NCBI GenBank assembly: GCA_023212695.1
Contig: JALCCG010000387.1
Location: 1-15,875 of the forward strand
Reading direction: 5' to 3'
Source: Sporisorium sorghi
Lineage: Eukaryota > Basidiomycota > Ustilaginomycetes > Ustilaginales > Ustilaginaceae
DNA length: 15,875 bases
The notes under the pieces are model-generated. The model did no database searches. It was given only the letters and a program-made list of their open reading frames with translations, and was not told where the DNA came from. The number at the start of each line of letters is the position of its first letter. Position 1 is the first letter of the stretch. The position numbers were made by a program, and so were the translations under genes. Below, in pieces: positions 1 to 8,106 of the stretch.

Positions 1-68
1 TTTTTTTTTGCTTTTCCACCGGACGCTTTTTTTTTTTTTTAAAAATTTTCGTTTTTTGTCTTTTTTAA

Positions 69-126
<58 letters not shown>
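1..126. repeat. AT-rich leader with 55-nt poly-T run
   Basis: The first 126 bases are dominated by T runs, ending in an uninterrupted run of 55 T from 72 to 126. The rest of the window is GC-rich, so the change in composition is abrupt. The run ends 77 nt before the kelch gene ATG. It could be a poly(dA:dT) promoter tract, the A-tail of a minus-strand retroposed element, or a low-quality contig edge. The matching poly-C run at the other end favours the last of these. No gene is visible here. Confidence 0.8.
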
Positions 127-127
<1 letters not shown>

Positions 128-203
128 TGGTGGTCAAAACCTTCTTCTCTCCCACTCTCCTTCCTTTCCAAGCCAACCTTCACACACTTGCTACGACGAC
201 GAC

Positions 204-1392
204 ATGGGAAAGAAGGGAAAGCCTTCTGCCGGAAAGGCAGCTGCAAAAGCCGCCAAGAAGGAAAAAGCCGAAAAGCAGGCCACCCGCAAACTTACAAAGC
301 AAGCAGCAAAGCAAAAATCCCAGTCCAATGCCACTTCCTCGTCCTCCAAACAGAACGGCAAGAAGGGCACTGCAGCTGTCGACGACGACGAAGAGGATCT
401 CGATGCGCTCCTCGCCAGATACAGGGAGCAGTGGGAGCAGGAGCATTCGGTATCCGAAGAAAAAGTCGGAGGTCCACCTTCCCGTCGAGCCAATGCTACC
501 TTCACCCCCTGTCCTCTGGGCAACGACCTCTACCTCTTCGGAGGCGAGTACTTCAACGGCGAGCGAGTCGCTTTCTATCAGGACATGTACCGATATATAC
601 CCGAAAAGAACGAGTGGAGGACGTATGCATCCAAGAACCAACCGGGTCCTCGATCCGCCCACCAGGTCGCAGCGACACCGGCGCAAGGTGGCATGCTCTG
701 GCTGTTCGGAGGCGAGTTTTCGGGCGCAAGGCAAAACGCTTTCCACCACTATCGCGACCTCTGGGCCTTCAGCATCGAGTCCAAAGCTTGGGAGCGCATC
801 GACACCAAACTGCGTCCCAGCGCTCGCAGCGGTCACCGCATGACCTTCTGGAAACACTACCTCGTCCTCTTTGGCGGCTTCATCGACACGGGCGTCAAGA
901 CGCAGTACCTCAACGACTTGTGGATCTTTGACACCCAAAATACCTTCAAGTGGACCGAGATCAAGCAGAATGACCTGCGTCGCCCACCACCACGCTCCGG
1001 ATTCTCGTTTCTCTCGTGTCCCGAGGGCGTCGTCCTGCACGGTGGCTACTGCAAAAAGTACGTCAAGGGTCAACGTACCCAGGGTGTAGCGCTCGAGGAT
1101 ACATGGCTGCTCAAGATGGATGAAGATCTCACCAAGCTCGACTGGGCCAAGCGCAGGAAGGTCGGCTATGCACCCAATCCAGCTCGCAGTGGATGCACCA
1201 TGGCACTGTGGCAGTCCAAGAGCATGGGCATCCTCTTTGGCGGTGTCACCGATACCGAGGCAGACGAGGAGACCATGGAGAGTACTTTCCATAAAGACCT
1301 GTACGGATATCAGCTTCCAGGAACGGGCAGGTGGATCAGTCTCAATCTCAAGCGACCGAAAAAGAAAGCAGGCGCAGGCAGGAGGAAGAAGA

Positions 1393-1423
<31 letters not shown>

Positions 1424-2351
1424 ACAGCAACAGCAGAGTCATAGGAACGGCAACCACTCGGACGACGATGACGATGACGAGAACTACGACTCGGACAACG
1501 AGAACGCGGACGATCAAGGAAAGGACCTGGTCGAGTCGACAGAGAATTCGCAGATTCAGCCAACCCCACCACCAGCAGCTCCGGCAGTGCCAGAAGACGA
1601 GGAAGAAGACGACCCCGACGACCCGCTCAAGACCATACCCTTGGAGCGCTACAACGCCATGCTGGCGGTGCAACGCAACACGCTCTACGTCTACGGCGGC
1701 ATCTTTGAAGCCGGCAACCGGGAGTACACGCTCGACGACTTTTACACGCTCGACCTCTCAAAACTGGAACGCTTCACCTGTCTCAAAGAGTGTCCCATCG
1801 ATGCGCTCGAGTGGGACGAGTCGGAGTCGGAAGACGACTCGGACGAATCTGGCTCCTCGTCCGAGTCCGAATCCGAGTCAGAGTCCGAAGGAGAGGAAGG
1901 CGATGAAATCCCAGAGGGCTTTGAATTCGACGACGAAGTCAACTCGGACGACGAAGAAGCGCGTCGTGCCAAGATGTCGCTCGCCGAGCGCGAGGCGCTG
2001 CGTGCCAAGGCACAAGCCTTCATGGGCGTCTCGTCCGACACGGCGCGCACCGAGCAGGAGATCCTCTCGACCCCGCAACCCGGTGAAAACCTACGTGCCT
2101 TCTACGAACGCACCAAGCACCACTGGGCGTCCACTGCCCTCATCGAGAGCGAGGGCAAGCTCCGCGGTAAAGAGATGCGCAAGCGCGGTTTTGCTCTAGC
2201 AGACTCGCAGTACCAAGAGTACAAGCCCATCTTGGACGAGATCGAACGCATTCGGTCCGAAGCCGGGCTCGACGCGAACGAGGCTGCGGTCACCAAGGCT
2301 GGTGGTATCGGTGCAGGCAGTACTGGTGTCGATTCGAGGAATCGTAGGTGA
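204..2351 (+). CDS. Kelch-repeat protein with C-terminal DUF4110 (Kel3/KLHDC4 family)
   Basis: Single-exon 715-residue protein. The N terminus (1-60) is Lys/Ala-rich, starting MGKKGKPSAGK. A kelch beta-propeller follows, with blades marked by hydrophobic-GG motifs: YLFGGEY (110-116), LWLFGGEF (165-172), LVLFGGF (220-226), VVLHGGY (276-282), GILFGGV (342-348) and YVYGGI (about 495-500). Between blades five and six lies a basic stretch, a 14-residue polyglutamine tract (398-411) and an Asp/Glu-rich segment. After the propeller comes a Ser/Glu/Asp-rich region (about 536-590), then a segment (about 590-690) resembling DUF4110, with PGENLRAFYERT and a following YQEYKP. Propeller plus DUF4110 is the arrangement of yeast Kel3 and animal KLHDC4, whose biochemical role is poorly defined; a scaffold role is inferred. 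The chosen ATG is the first in frame after the poly-T leader and precedes the conserved Lys-rich start. The stop codon lies inside a donor-like AG|GTGAGC. The gene converges on the isomerase gene. Confidence 0.93.
1395..1436 (+). repeat. CAG/CAA trinucleotide tract encoding 14 glutamines
   Basis: Fourteen consecutive Gln codons, mixed CAA and CAG, inside the kelch gene. They follow a Lys/Arg cluster and precede an acidic segment. The mixture of the two codons should make the tract less prone to slippage than a pure repeat. The tract sits in the linker between the fifth and sixth kelch blades, a place where length variation is likely tolerated. Confidence 0.95.
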
Positions 2352-2594
2352 GCAGGTGGGGGAACAGAAATGCTCAAAAGTTCAAGGTGCCCTACAAGGC
2401 CCGAAACAGCATCGAGCCAGGTCTGTGGTGTGTCTCTGTGAAGCGCTCATGGTGGCAGATTTCTTGCATTTTAGCGTCAGACAAGCGATCGAGCATTGAA
2501 CATGTGAGAATGTGACAAGGTGGCGAGCAGCGCAGGCAGCGCAACACGTCATCCAAGTGGCATTTCGGCCATTCGACAAAGAGAAGTTCGGGAT

Positions 2595-3612
2595 CTACAG
2601 CTTGTGACGAGCACCACCGGCGATGTTTGCGAATCGTTTTTGAGGTTCGCCCGAGGCAAAGACGGTTTCTGCGCCTCTCTGTGCGCCAACAAAATACGAA
2701 GCGAGGAGAAGTGTCAGTGTTCTGCGAATGTATCTTCGGCGAAAGGGAAGAGTCATCACTTACAAGTTCGGCCTGGTTGACGCCATCGACACCGGTATAC
2801 ACATACGCAGCATCGTTGAGCAGCTTCTTGGTGTAGAGCAACGAAAAGGCACTCGCATTCGGCGGGAGGAACTTCTCCCTGACATGCGTCAGCACATCAT
2901 CCAGGATCGGCGGAGTGGCGAGCTTATCCTTCTTGCCGTCAAACCCACTCGGCTTGGCGTACAGCCTCGTGATGAATCCGCTCTCCTTCAAGTCGGCCGC
3001 CGTCATCCTGCGACCCTCCAACAGCGCCTCTGTCGCTCTACCCAGGCCCATCCTCTGGACGAACGTGACCGAGGTGAGACCCTCGGCGACCAGAGCGAGC
3101 GACATGAACGGCGTGAAGAGGAAAAAGTCATCGTAGGCGTACACCAGGTCGCAGTGGCTGAGGATCGCGGCCGACAGCCCGACCGCGGGCCCGTTGAGCG
3201 CGGCGATGAGGATCTTCGGGTGGTTGCGCAGCGCCAGCGCCAGTTTTCCCTGCCCCGCGTGCGCGCGTGCAGTGTAGAAGTCGGCCACGACAGCCCGGCC
3301 CTCCACCGTAGTCGTATCCGCAGCCTCCACCTGCGCAGGCAGCTCGCGCGAGGGGTCTTTGACGTTGGCACCTGCGGAGAAGTAGCGCCCCTTGCCCGTG
3401 AAGACCGTGACGAGCAGGTGCGGCTGCAAAGCGATCCATTCGAGACACTGCGTGATGCACTTGTAGTCCGCCCAGCCGAGCGCGTTGAGCTTGTCCGGCG
3501 CGTTGAGCGTGATCACGGCGACGCTGTTGTCGCAGTTGGGTGGGAAGGACAGGGCGACGGGTGTAGAGTCGGGCCCCACGGGTGGTGTTGAGGTGAAGGT
3601 GGTCGAAGACAT
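2595..3612 (-). CDS. Peroxisomal delta3,delta2-enoyl-CoA isomerase / enoyl-CoA hydratase family (two exons, PTS1-like HKL end)
   Basis: Crotonase-fold enzyme that would move the double bond of enoyl-CoAs during beta-oxidation of unsaturated fatty acids. Exon 1 is 3612-2764 (283 codons). An 85-nt intron 2763-2679 (donor GTAAGT, CTGAC branch, acceptor GCACAG) leads to exon 2, 2678-2595, giving 310 residues. Visible signatures are ITLNAPDKLNAL (35-46), FSAGANVK (78-85) and NGPAVGLS (140-147) for the oxyanion hole, and LVAEGLTSVTF, where Glu177 sits at the position of the catalytic Glu of Eci1-type isomerases. The spliced protein ends in ARHKL. HKL is a PTS1 variant used by yeast Dci1, and Eci1 ends in HRL, so peroxisomal import is expected. 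Without splicing the frame runs on to 2392 and loses this signal. Isomerase is preferred over hydratase because of the single Glu in this context and the Eci/Dci-like end. The exon 2 call is an inference from splice signals. Confidence 0.9.
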
Positions 3613-3935
3613 GATTCTAAACGGCGCAGAGAGGTGTTTGTATCCGAAGCAGGGAGACGATATGTTGATGGGAAGAGGTGGTGACAGCTTAGGATGTCGA
3701 TCTTGTGCGGGGAAGGCTTCTCGAGACGAAGGATGGTTCGAGCAAAAAAGTGCGGGGGAAGAGGGTCTTCGTTGGTCGTCGCCGGCAATTCCAGCCGAAA
3801 TCGGTTGCCGGGTCCATCACGAATTAGCCGACTGTGTGGTTTTTCCTGCCCCACGCCGACACGGATTTTATCCGGATTGACAGCTGCCGCAGCGGGATCT
3901 GCCGTACGTCGTCACAGATCGTCCCGCTTTGGGTC
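3613..3935. other. Intergenic region, upstream of the isomerase gene
   Basis: About 320 bases between the isomerase start and the 3' end of the next minus-strand gene. It must hold the isomerase promoter and 5' leader. I see no RNA gene, no clear TATA box and no convincing coding frame; the short open frames here differ in composition from the neighbouring genes. Confidence 0.6.
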
Positions 3936-4613
3936 CTAGTGGAAGCCTGGAACTTTTCGCTGCTTTCGCTTTGGCTTCATGATTCTATGCACCTGTCTAC
4001 GACGCTTGATCACAGGTGGGCTGTTGAGCAGCTCTGACTGCGGCGATGGTGCTGAAGCAGGAATGTGGCTGCTCGTGCGGGTTTTCTTCCTATGCTGTCG
4101 CGGAGCCGACTTGGGTCGATTGGGTGGTCGTTCGGTGCTTGACGACGAGGCGGTGATGCATTTCTCGGCGATGATCATGTACTCCACCTCCATCTCTGAG
4201 TCCTCTCCGTCCGTTTGCATGCTATTGCTGTTCAAGTCGAGCTCGATCATTTCTTCCTTGAGTTCATCCGCTTCGACCGCCTCCATCTTCACCTGTGTTT
4301 CTGACTCGGTTTTGACAAGCGGATCTTGCTCTTCGATCTTGATACAGGTGCTAGTGAGCCTGTTGAACAGACACCCAATCTTTTTCAGCACGCTTCCAGG
4401 GGCGGTTCTGTCGGTGTTGGGTTGCATGGCAAAGTTTGTTGGGGCGTGACTGCGCGGACGATGCTGAGGAGAGACGGGAGGTTGAAGGTCAGGCCTATGC
4501 TGCGAGGAAGGGATCGAGCGGAGTAGGAGGTGGAGGAGCTGATCACTGTCGAGGATGGTGACGGAGCTCGAGGCAGTGGCCGTTGGGATGGCGAGGGGGG
4601 CGTTGGAATGCAT
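3936..4613 (-). CDS. Hypothetical protein, low complexity, probably nuclear, with clustered SUMO-site-like motifs
   Basis: Uninterrupted 225-codon frame with codon use like the neighbouring genes (many CTC, GTC, GCC, AAG, ATC). I do not recognise the family. The N-terminal third is Ser/Pro/His-rich. The middle (about 90-150) is acidic and contains four hydrophobic-Lys-x-Glu motifs: IKIE (91-94), VKTE (100-103), VKME (108-111) and LKEE (118-121). An acidic stretch leading to EYMII (144-148) resembles a SUMO-interacting motif. The C terminus is strongly basic, with KRRR (203-206) and KPKRKQRK (213-220) as likely nuclear localisation signals. No signal peptide or membrane segment is visible. It is transcribed divergently from the SANT-like gene across a 545-bp region. 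A regulatory nuclear protein is possible but unproven; the start codon is the first ATG of the frame. Confidence 0.62.
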   Translation of the reverse strand: MHSNAPLAIPTATASSSVTILDSDQLLHLLLRSIPSSQHRPDLQPPVSPQHRPRSHAPTNFAMQPNTDRTAPGSVLKKIGCLFNRLTSTCIKIEEQDPLVKTESETQVKMEAVEADELKEEMIELDLNSNSMQTDGEDSEMEVEYMIIAEKCITASSSSTERPPNRPKSAPRQHRKKTRTSSHIPASAPSPQSELLNSPPVIKRRRQVHRIMKPKRKQRKVPGFH

Positions 4614-5158
4614 CGATCTCGAATGTTCGGGGTTGAGTCTCTAGTGCGGAAGTGTGCGGATGCTCGAGGAAAAGAAAGAGTTGGCAAAGAGGAAGCTAAA
4701 GTGGGCGAGAGGTCTTGGTCCGCACTAAGAAGGACCTTGTCAGACAAGGCTGACAGAGTTAAGCTTTACAAAACAGAACCAAGGCATTGTCTTGTGCTCA
4801 TCCCGCACCTTGTTTGTTTACTTCCGCACTTTGTGTCGTGTTCCGCTCCATGACGGAAGACGTGATTAGGCAGTGACACATTATCCTCTGTGATCACACT
4901 CGTGACAGACTGATCTTTTGGCTTGGCGGCGTAGCTGTTGAGGATGCGGGAGATGCAGAAAGCGGAAAGTCGTCTCCGCACACCCGCACACAAAGCTATA
5001 TAACCTCGCACTTGAATGATCGACCTTCGATCTCCTCCTCCTCCAGTATCTTCTTATTGTTCCCCGCTTCCCCGACCCTCAGATCATCGACTGTCGACTC
5101 CACAACACTCCGCATTCTCTCCATCGACTGGACCCTGACTCTCTCGACCGCCGACACG
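4614..5158. promoter_or_regulatory. Shared divergent upstream region with repeated YCCGCAC motifs
   Basis: This 545-bp stretch separates two head-to-head genes and should carry both promoters. It holds several copies of a T/C-CCGCAC word on both strands: reverse copies near 4644-4660 and forward copies near 4721, 4802, 4822, 4974 and 4982. Two of these lie in the longer word ACTTCCGCACT (4820-4830; reverse complement at 4643-4653). A perfect 10-bp palindrome TGTGATCACA is at 4889-4898, amid several GTGAC/GTCAC half sites. A TATA box near the right end belongs to the SANT-like gene. Binding proteins are unknown. Confidence 0.55.
4997..5003 (+). promoter_or_regulatory. TATA box of the SANT/Myb-like gene
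   Basis: TATATAA lies 156 nt upstream of the chosen ATG at 5159. A start site about 30 nt downstream would give a leader of roughly 125-130 nt and would place the out-of-frame ATG at 5016 upstream of the transcript. It is the best TATA match in the divergent region. Confidence 0.6.
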
Positions 5159-6123
5159 ATGCGTTCGACGTCCGTTACTCCGCCTGCGAATCCTTCCTCT
5201 TCGAACCAGCCCGCTCCCATGGAACAAGATGACAGCAGCGACATCGTAATCGTCAGCGAGAACATCCGCACGCCCAACAAGAAGTCGGGTTCTCCCACCA
5301 GGCCCCTTGCTGCCACTTCTTCGCCCAGCAGCAAGCAGCGTCGAGTCAGTCACACTACGGCCCCCTTCCCCCGTACCGGCACCTCGCAGCGCGCAAAGAT
5401 GGAAGTGGACGAATCCGAGACCGAGTCGTACAAGAAGCGTGGAAAGAAACGCACTCGCAAGGAGGAAGAGGCGGTCGACGAGTACAAGGACGAGCGGCTC
5501 GTTAGCGAGGAGCTCAAGCTCGACGCATTCAAGGACGAGGATGACAAGAAGGATGTCGGCTCGTCGGGCTCTCCTAAGAAGGTGAGCTCCTGGTTACAGT
5601 CGATACAGCTTCTTGAGATGGTACAGCTGACCCGCATCGCTTTGGTCCGCACGTCCGCCCCACCAGCGAGGATACAAGGTCTTCACCGTCGAAGAGGACA
5701 AAATCATCATCGAACGGTGAGCTGTTCCACCTTCTCCCTGCCGTCATCATCTCTGCTCACACTCTCACAATCCTCGCTTCCCATCTTTCTCCTTCCGCTT
5801 GCGTGCATCCGCGCGTACAAACAGCATGCTGAACAGCTTCGACGCCGGCCCCGTCCGAATCGCCACTGGTCGTAGCAGCACAGCAGCCGTCTCGTATCGC
5901 GGTGGGTCTTTCCCCCGCGTCTCCTTGCTCTGGTGATGCGGAAAAGCTCGCTGACACTTCTCTGATCGTGTGTTGTCGTGTCGGAACCGCAACAGCCCGC
6001 CTGATCCTCAAGACGGCGCTCAAGGGACTGCACGGCGAAGAACACGCTACGTTGCCTGGCGAAGGGTCGGCTGCCTCGTCTTCCTCATCGGCCCCGAAGT
6101 CGCCCGCTAAACGCCAGAACTGA
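5159..6123 (+). CDS. SANT/Myb-like domain protein, four exons, with an acidic-flanked SUMO-interaction-like motif
   Basis: Reconstructed from splice signals: exons 5159-5581, 5667-5716, 5825-5901 and 5996-6123; introns of 85, 108 and 94 nt with donors GTGAGC, GTGAGC and GTGGGT. All junction phases agree, giving 225 residues. The first 140 residues are disordered in character, with DDSSDIVIV (24-32, a SUMO-interaction-like core after acidic residues), a basic cluster KKRGKKRTRK (92-101) that could be a nuclear signal, and an alternating charged segment. The C-terminal part (about 144-195) reads YKVFTVEEDKIII, then IATGRSSTAAVSYR, then RLILKTALKG. This is the pattern of a single SANT/Myb repeat (aromatic-T-x-EED, then GRS..AV..R), with Phe147 replacing the first Trp. 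A chromatin or DNA-binding role is inferred. Intron 2 has a second in-frame acceptor 12 nt downstream (5836). No single exon reveals the domain, so the gene is easily missed. The family is not recognised beyond the fold. Confidence 0.78.
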
Positions 6124-6413
6124 GCGGCTGCGTTCAAGACATGAGCAGCTAGGCTCGTCCTCCGCTCTCGGTCTCAAGAATCGACCCGATCTGTCCCGCA
6201 AGAGGCTTTCTTCGTACCCCAGGGGCGATTGTCCAGAACCACTCTCCAACAACACCTCTTCCTCCTCTTCCGCAAAGCAAATCCCATCTCAAGATCAGTC
6301 ATAGCGTCACTAGTTCCGCAGCTCTCCAAGCATCAGCAGCGAAGAGAAAGAGAGGGGGGTATCTTGTAACATTGTTTTGCTTCTTGTCGAATCAAAAGTG
6401 ACCGTTTGACGAT

Positions 6414-7643
6414 TCAGATTGACTGTTGTCGACGAGGAATCGAAAAGCAAACAAAACGTCATCTGGTCAGCATCCCTCCCGTCGCACTTGCGCTTCAGCC
6501 CGTATCAGCAACACTCACCTTTTTATGAATCACATCCGGATCCTCATTGTACTCCTCTGCGCTGACCCACATCCTCTTGAACGTACTCAACCCGGCCAAG
6601 ATACTGCCCCCGATCCACGTCGAGTACTTCCTCTCTGGCGGCGCAAAGATCTTGATCTTCATCTCGCGCACGGCCAACTTCTTGACTTCTGCCAGCATCC
6701 TATCGCCGAAACCCTGCGTCAGCGTTGTGCCGCCGCTGAGCACGATATTGCTGAAGAGGTTCTTGCGCAGATCGAGGTCGGTGCGGTTGATCGAGTCGAC
6801 GACGACCTGGTGGATGCCCGGGAATTCGTGGCCTATGAGTTCCGGGCTGAACAGGATCTCGGGGGCGCGGAAGCGTTCGGCGCCGAGGCGGATCGTGTTG
6901 CCGTCGGGCAGCTTGAACTCTTCGTGCTCCTTGATGTCTTTTTCTTCCTTGGTGGGGTTGAGCGCGACGTAGCATGTCTTCTCCTTGATGATGCGTACGA
7001 GCTCCTTTTCGGCAGACGTGTGAAGGTGGTAGCCAGCCTTGCGCAGATGCGTTTGCAGGTTCTCGGTGACATCGCGACCGGCTACATCGACGCGGCGTAT
7101 CGCGTTGGGCATGGAGAAGCCTTCGTAGACGGGTACGGCGTGTGTCACTCCATCGCCCGAATCGAGCACGATGCCCGTCGTCCTACCCGACGAGTAGAGA
7201 CTCAACACGGCCTGAATCGACGTAAACAGCGCTGGGACGTTGAACGTCTCAAAGAATATCTGGGCGGCCATATCGCGATTCGCGCGCGGATTGAGCGGTG
7301 CCTCGGTAAGCAGCACGGGATGCTCTTCGGACAGCGTCTCGAGCTCGTCCGAGTAGACGTGGTTCCAGATGCGCTCCATATCCTCCCAATCGGTGACGAT
7401 GCCGTGCTCCATGGGATACTTGATCTTGAGCAGCCCGCGCAGCTCTTGTGCTTTGCGTCCTATGAACATGTCCCCCTCGATGGCACCTGCCATGACGCGC
7501 GGGTGTTTAGGCCGACCGACAAAGCTGGGGAAGAAGCACTTGGGCGCATCTTGACCTGCGAATCCCGCCTTGATAGAGCCGGAGCCATTGTCGATCACCA
7601 CGGGCTGATTGGTGAGCACATCGTCGAATTCGTTGCCCGCCAT
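6414..7643 (-). CDS. ARP1: Actin-related protein Arp1 (centractin), dynactin filament subunit
   Basis: Forms the short actin-like filament of dynactin, which links dynein to cargo and microtubule tracks. Exon 1 is 7643-6519 (375 codons). It shows actin-fold nucleotide-binding motifs [13 protein letters not shown] (18-30), [13 protein letters not shown] (159-171) and [12 protein letters not shown] (297-308), plus [13 protein letters not shown] (340-352). Centractin-type features include NQPVVIDNG at the start, [10 protein letters not shown] (111-120), [10 protein letters not shown] (131-140) and the end [18 protein letters not shown], which separate it from conventional actin. A predicted 96-nt intron 6518-6423 (GTGAGT donor, CTGAC branch, pyrimidine tract, AACAG acceptor) adds only Ser-Ile before TGA at 6416-6414, for 377 residues, close to the usual 376-380. 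Without splicing the frame ends VSVADTG at 6495. The terminal two-codon exon is the least certain part. The start is the first ATG and matches the family N terminus. Confidence 0.94.
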
Positions 7644-8106
7644 TGCTGTGTGTGGCTGTGCTGAGTGCGGAAGTGCCGAGAGGATGCGATCGGCGAGTTG
7701 AGTCGATGCTGATGGGTCGGTGATTCAAGCTGTGTCGAGCTGTGACCGTGCTGGGTGACTGGCAGCGAGGTCTAGTGCTGAGCCAGTTCGGAGATGTGCC
7801 GAATGCTGTTCTTGATGAGGAGGACGATGACACGCTTTGCATGGGAAGATGGTGGGAAAGCAGCAAGGAAGAGCCGAAAGGCGAGCGCGCTTGGCTGTTT
7901 CGAAAAAGTGTTGGTTCGAGGAGCGTGTCGATGTGTTGTTCCCCAACTCGCTCTGCTGCTGCGCGCACTGACAAGAGCCAAAAACGCCTTTTTGCTGTCC
8001 CTCTCCTTCACCGCGTCACATCGACCCGACTTCCGAGATATCACACACACTCTCACTCTCTCACCATGTCACACATACAAGGAGACCTCAATGGCAATTG
8101 CTCCCC
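7644..8106. other. Intergenic region with ARP1 promoter and 5' leader
   Basis: Holds the upstream region of ARP1 and the 3' flank of the SDR gene. The word AGTGCGGAAGTG at 7664-7675, about 21 nt before the ARP1 ATG, also occurs in the divergent region near 4643. A CA- then CT-rich stretch runs from about 8042 to 8063. Open frames on both strands look like chance frames without recognisable domains. No RNA gene seen. Confidence 0.6.

Noticed and set aside
180..1673. 497-codon open frame antisense to the kelch gene
   Set aside because: It arises from the codon bias of the sense gene; its leucine run is the antisense of the polyglutamine tract and no domain is visible.
2728..3591. 287-codon open frame antisense to the isomerase
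   Set aside because: It overlaps conserved isomerase codons and has an Arg/Glu-rich composition typical of antisense frames.
4215..4260. LDLNS stretch in the unknown protein, reminiscent of plant EAR repressor motifs used by some smut effectors
   Set aside because: It fits neither LxLxL nor DLNxxP, and the protein has no secretion signal.
5016..5138. Upstream out-of-frame ATG and short frame before the SANT-like gene
   Set aside because: It lies only 13 nt after the TATA box, so it probably precedes the transcription start.
6426..7664. 412-codon open frame antisense to ARP1
   Set aside because: It mirrors a highly conserved gene in the opposite frame and shows no family motifs.
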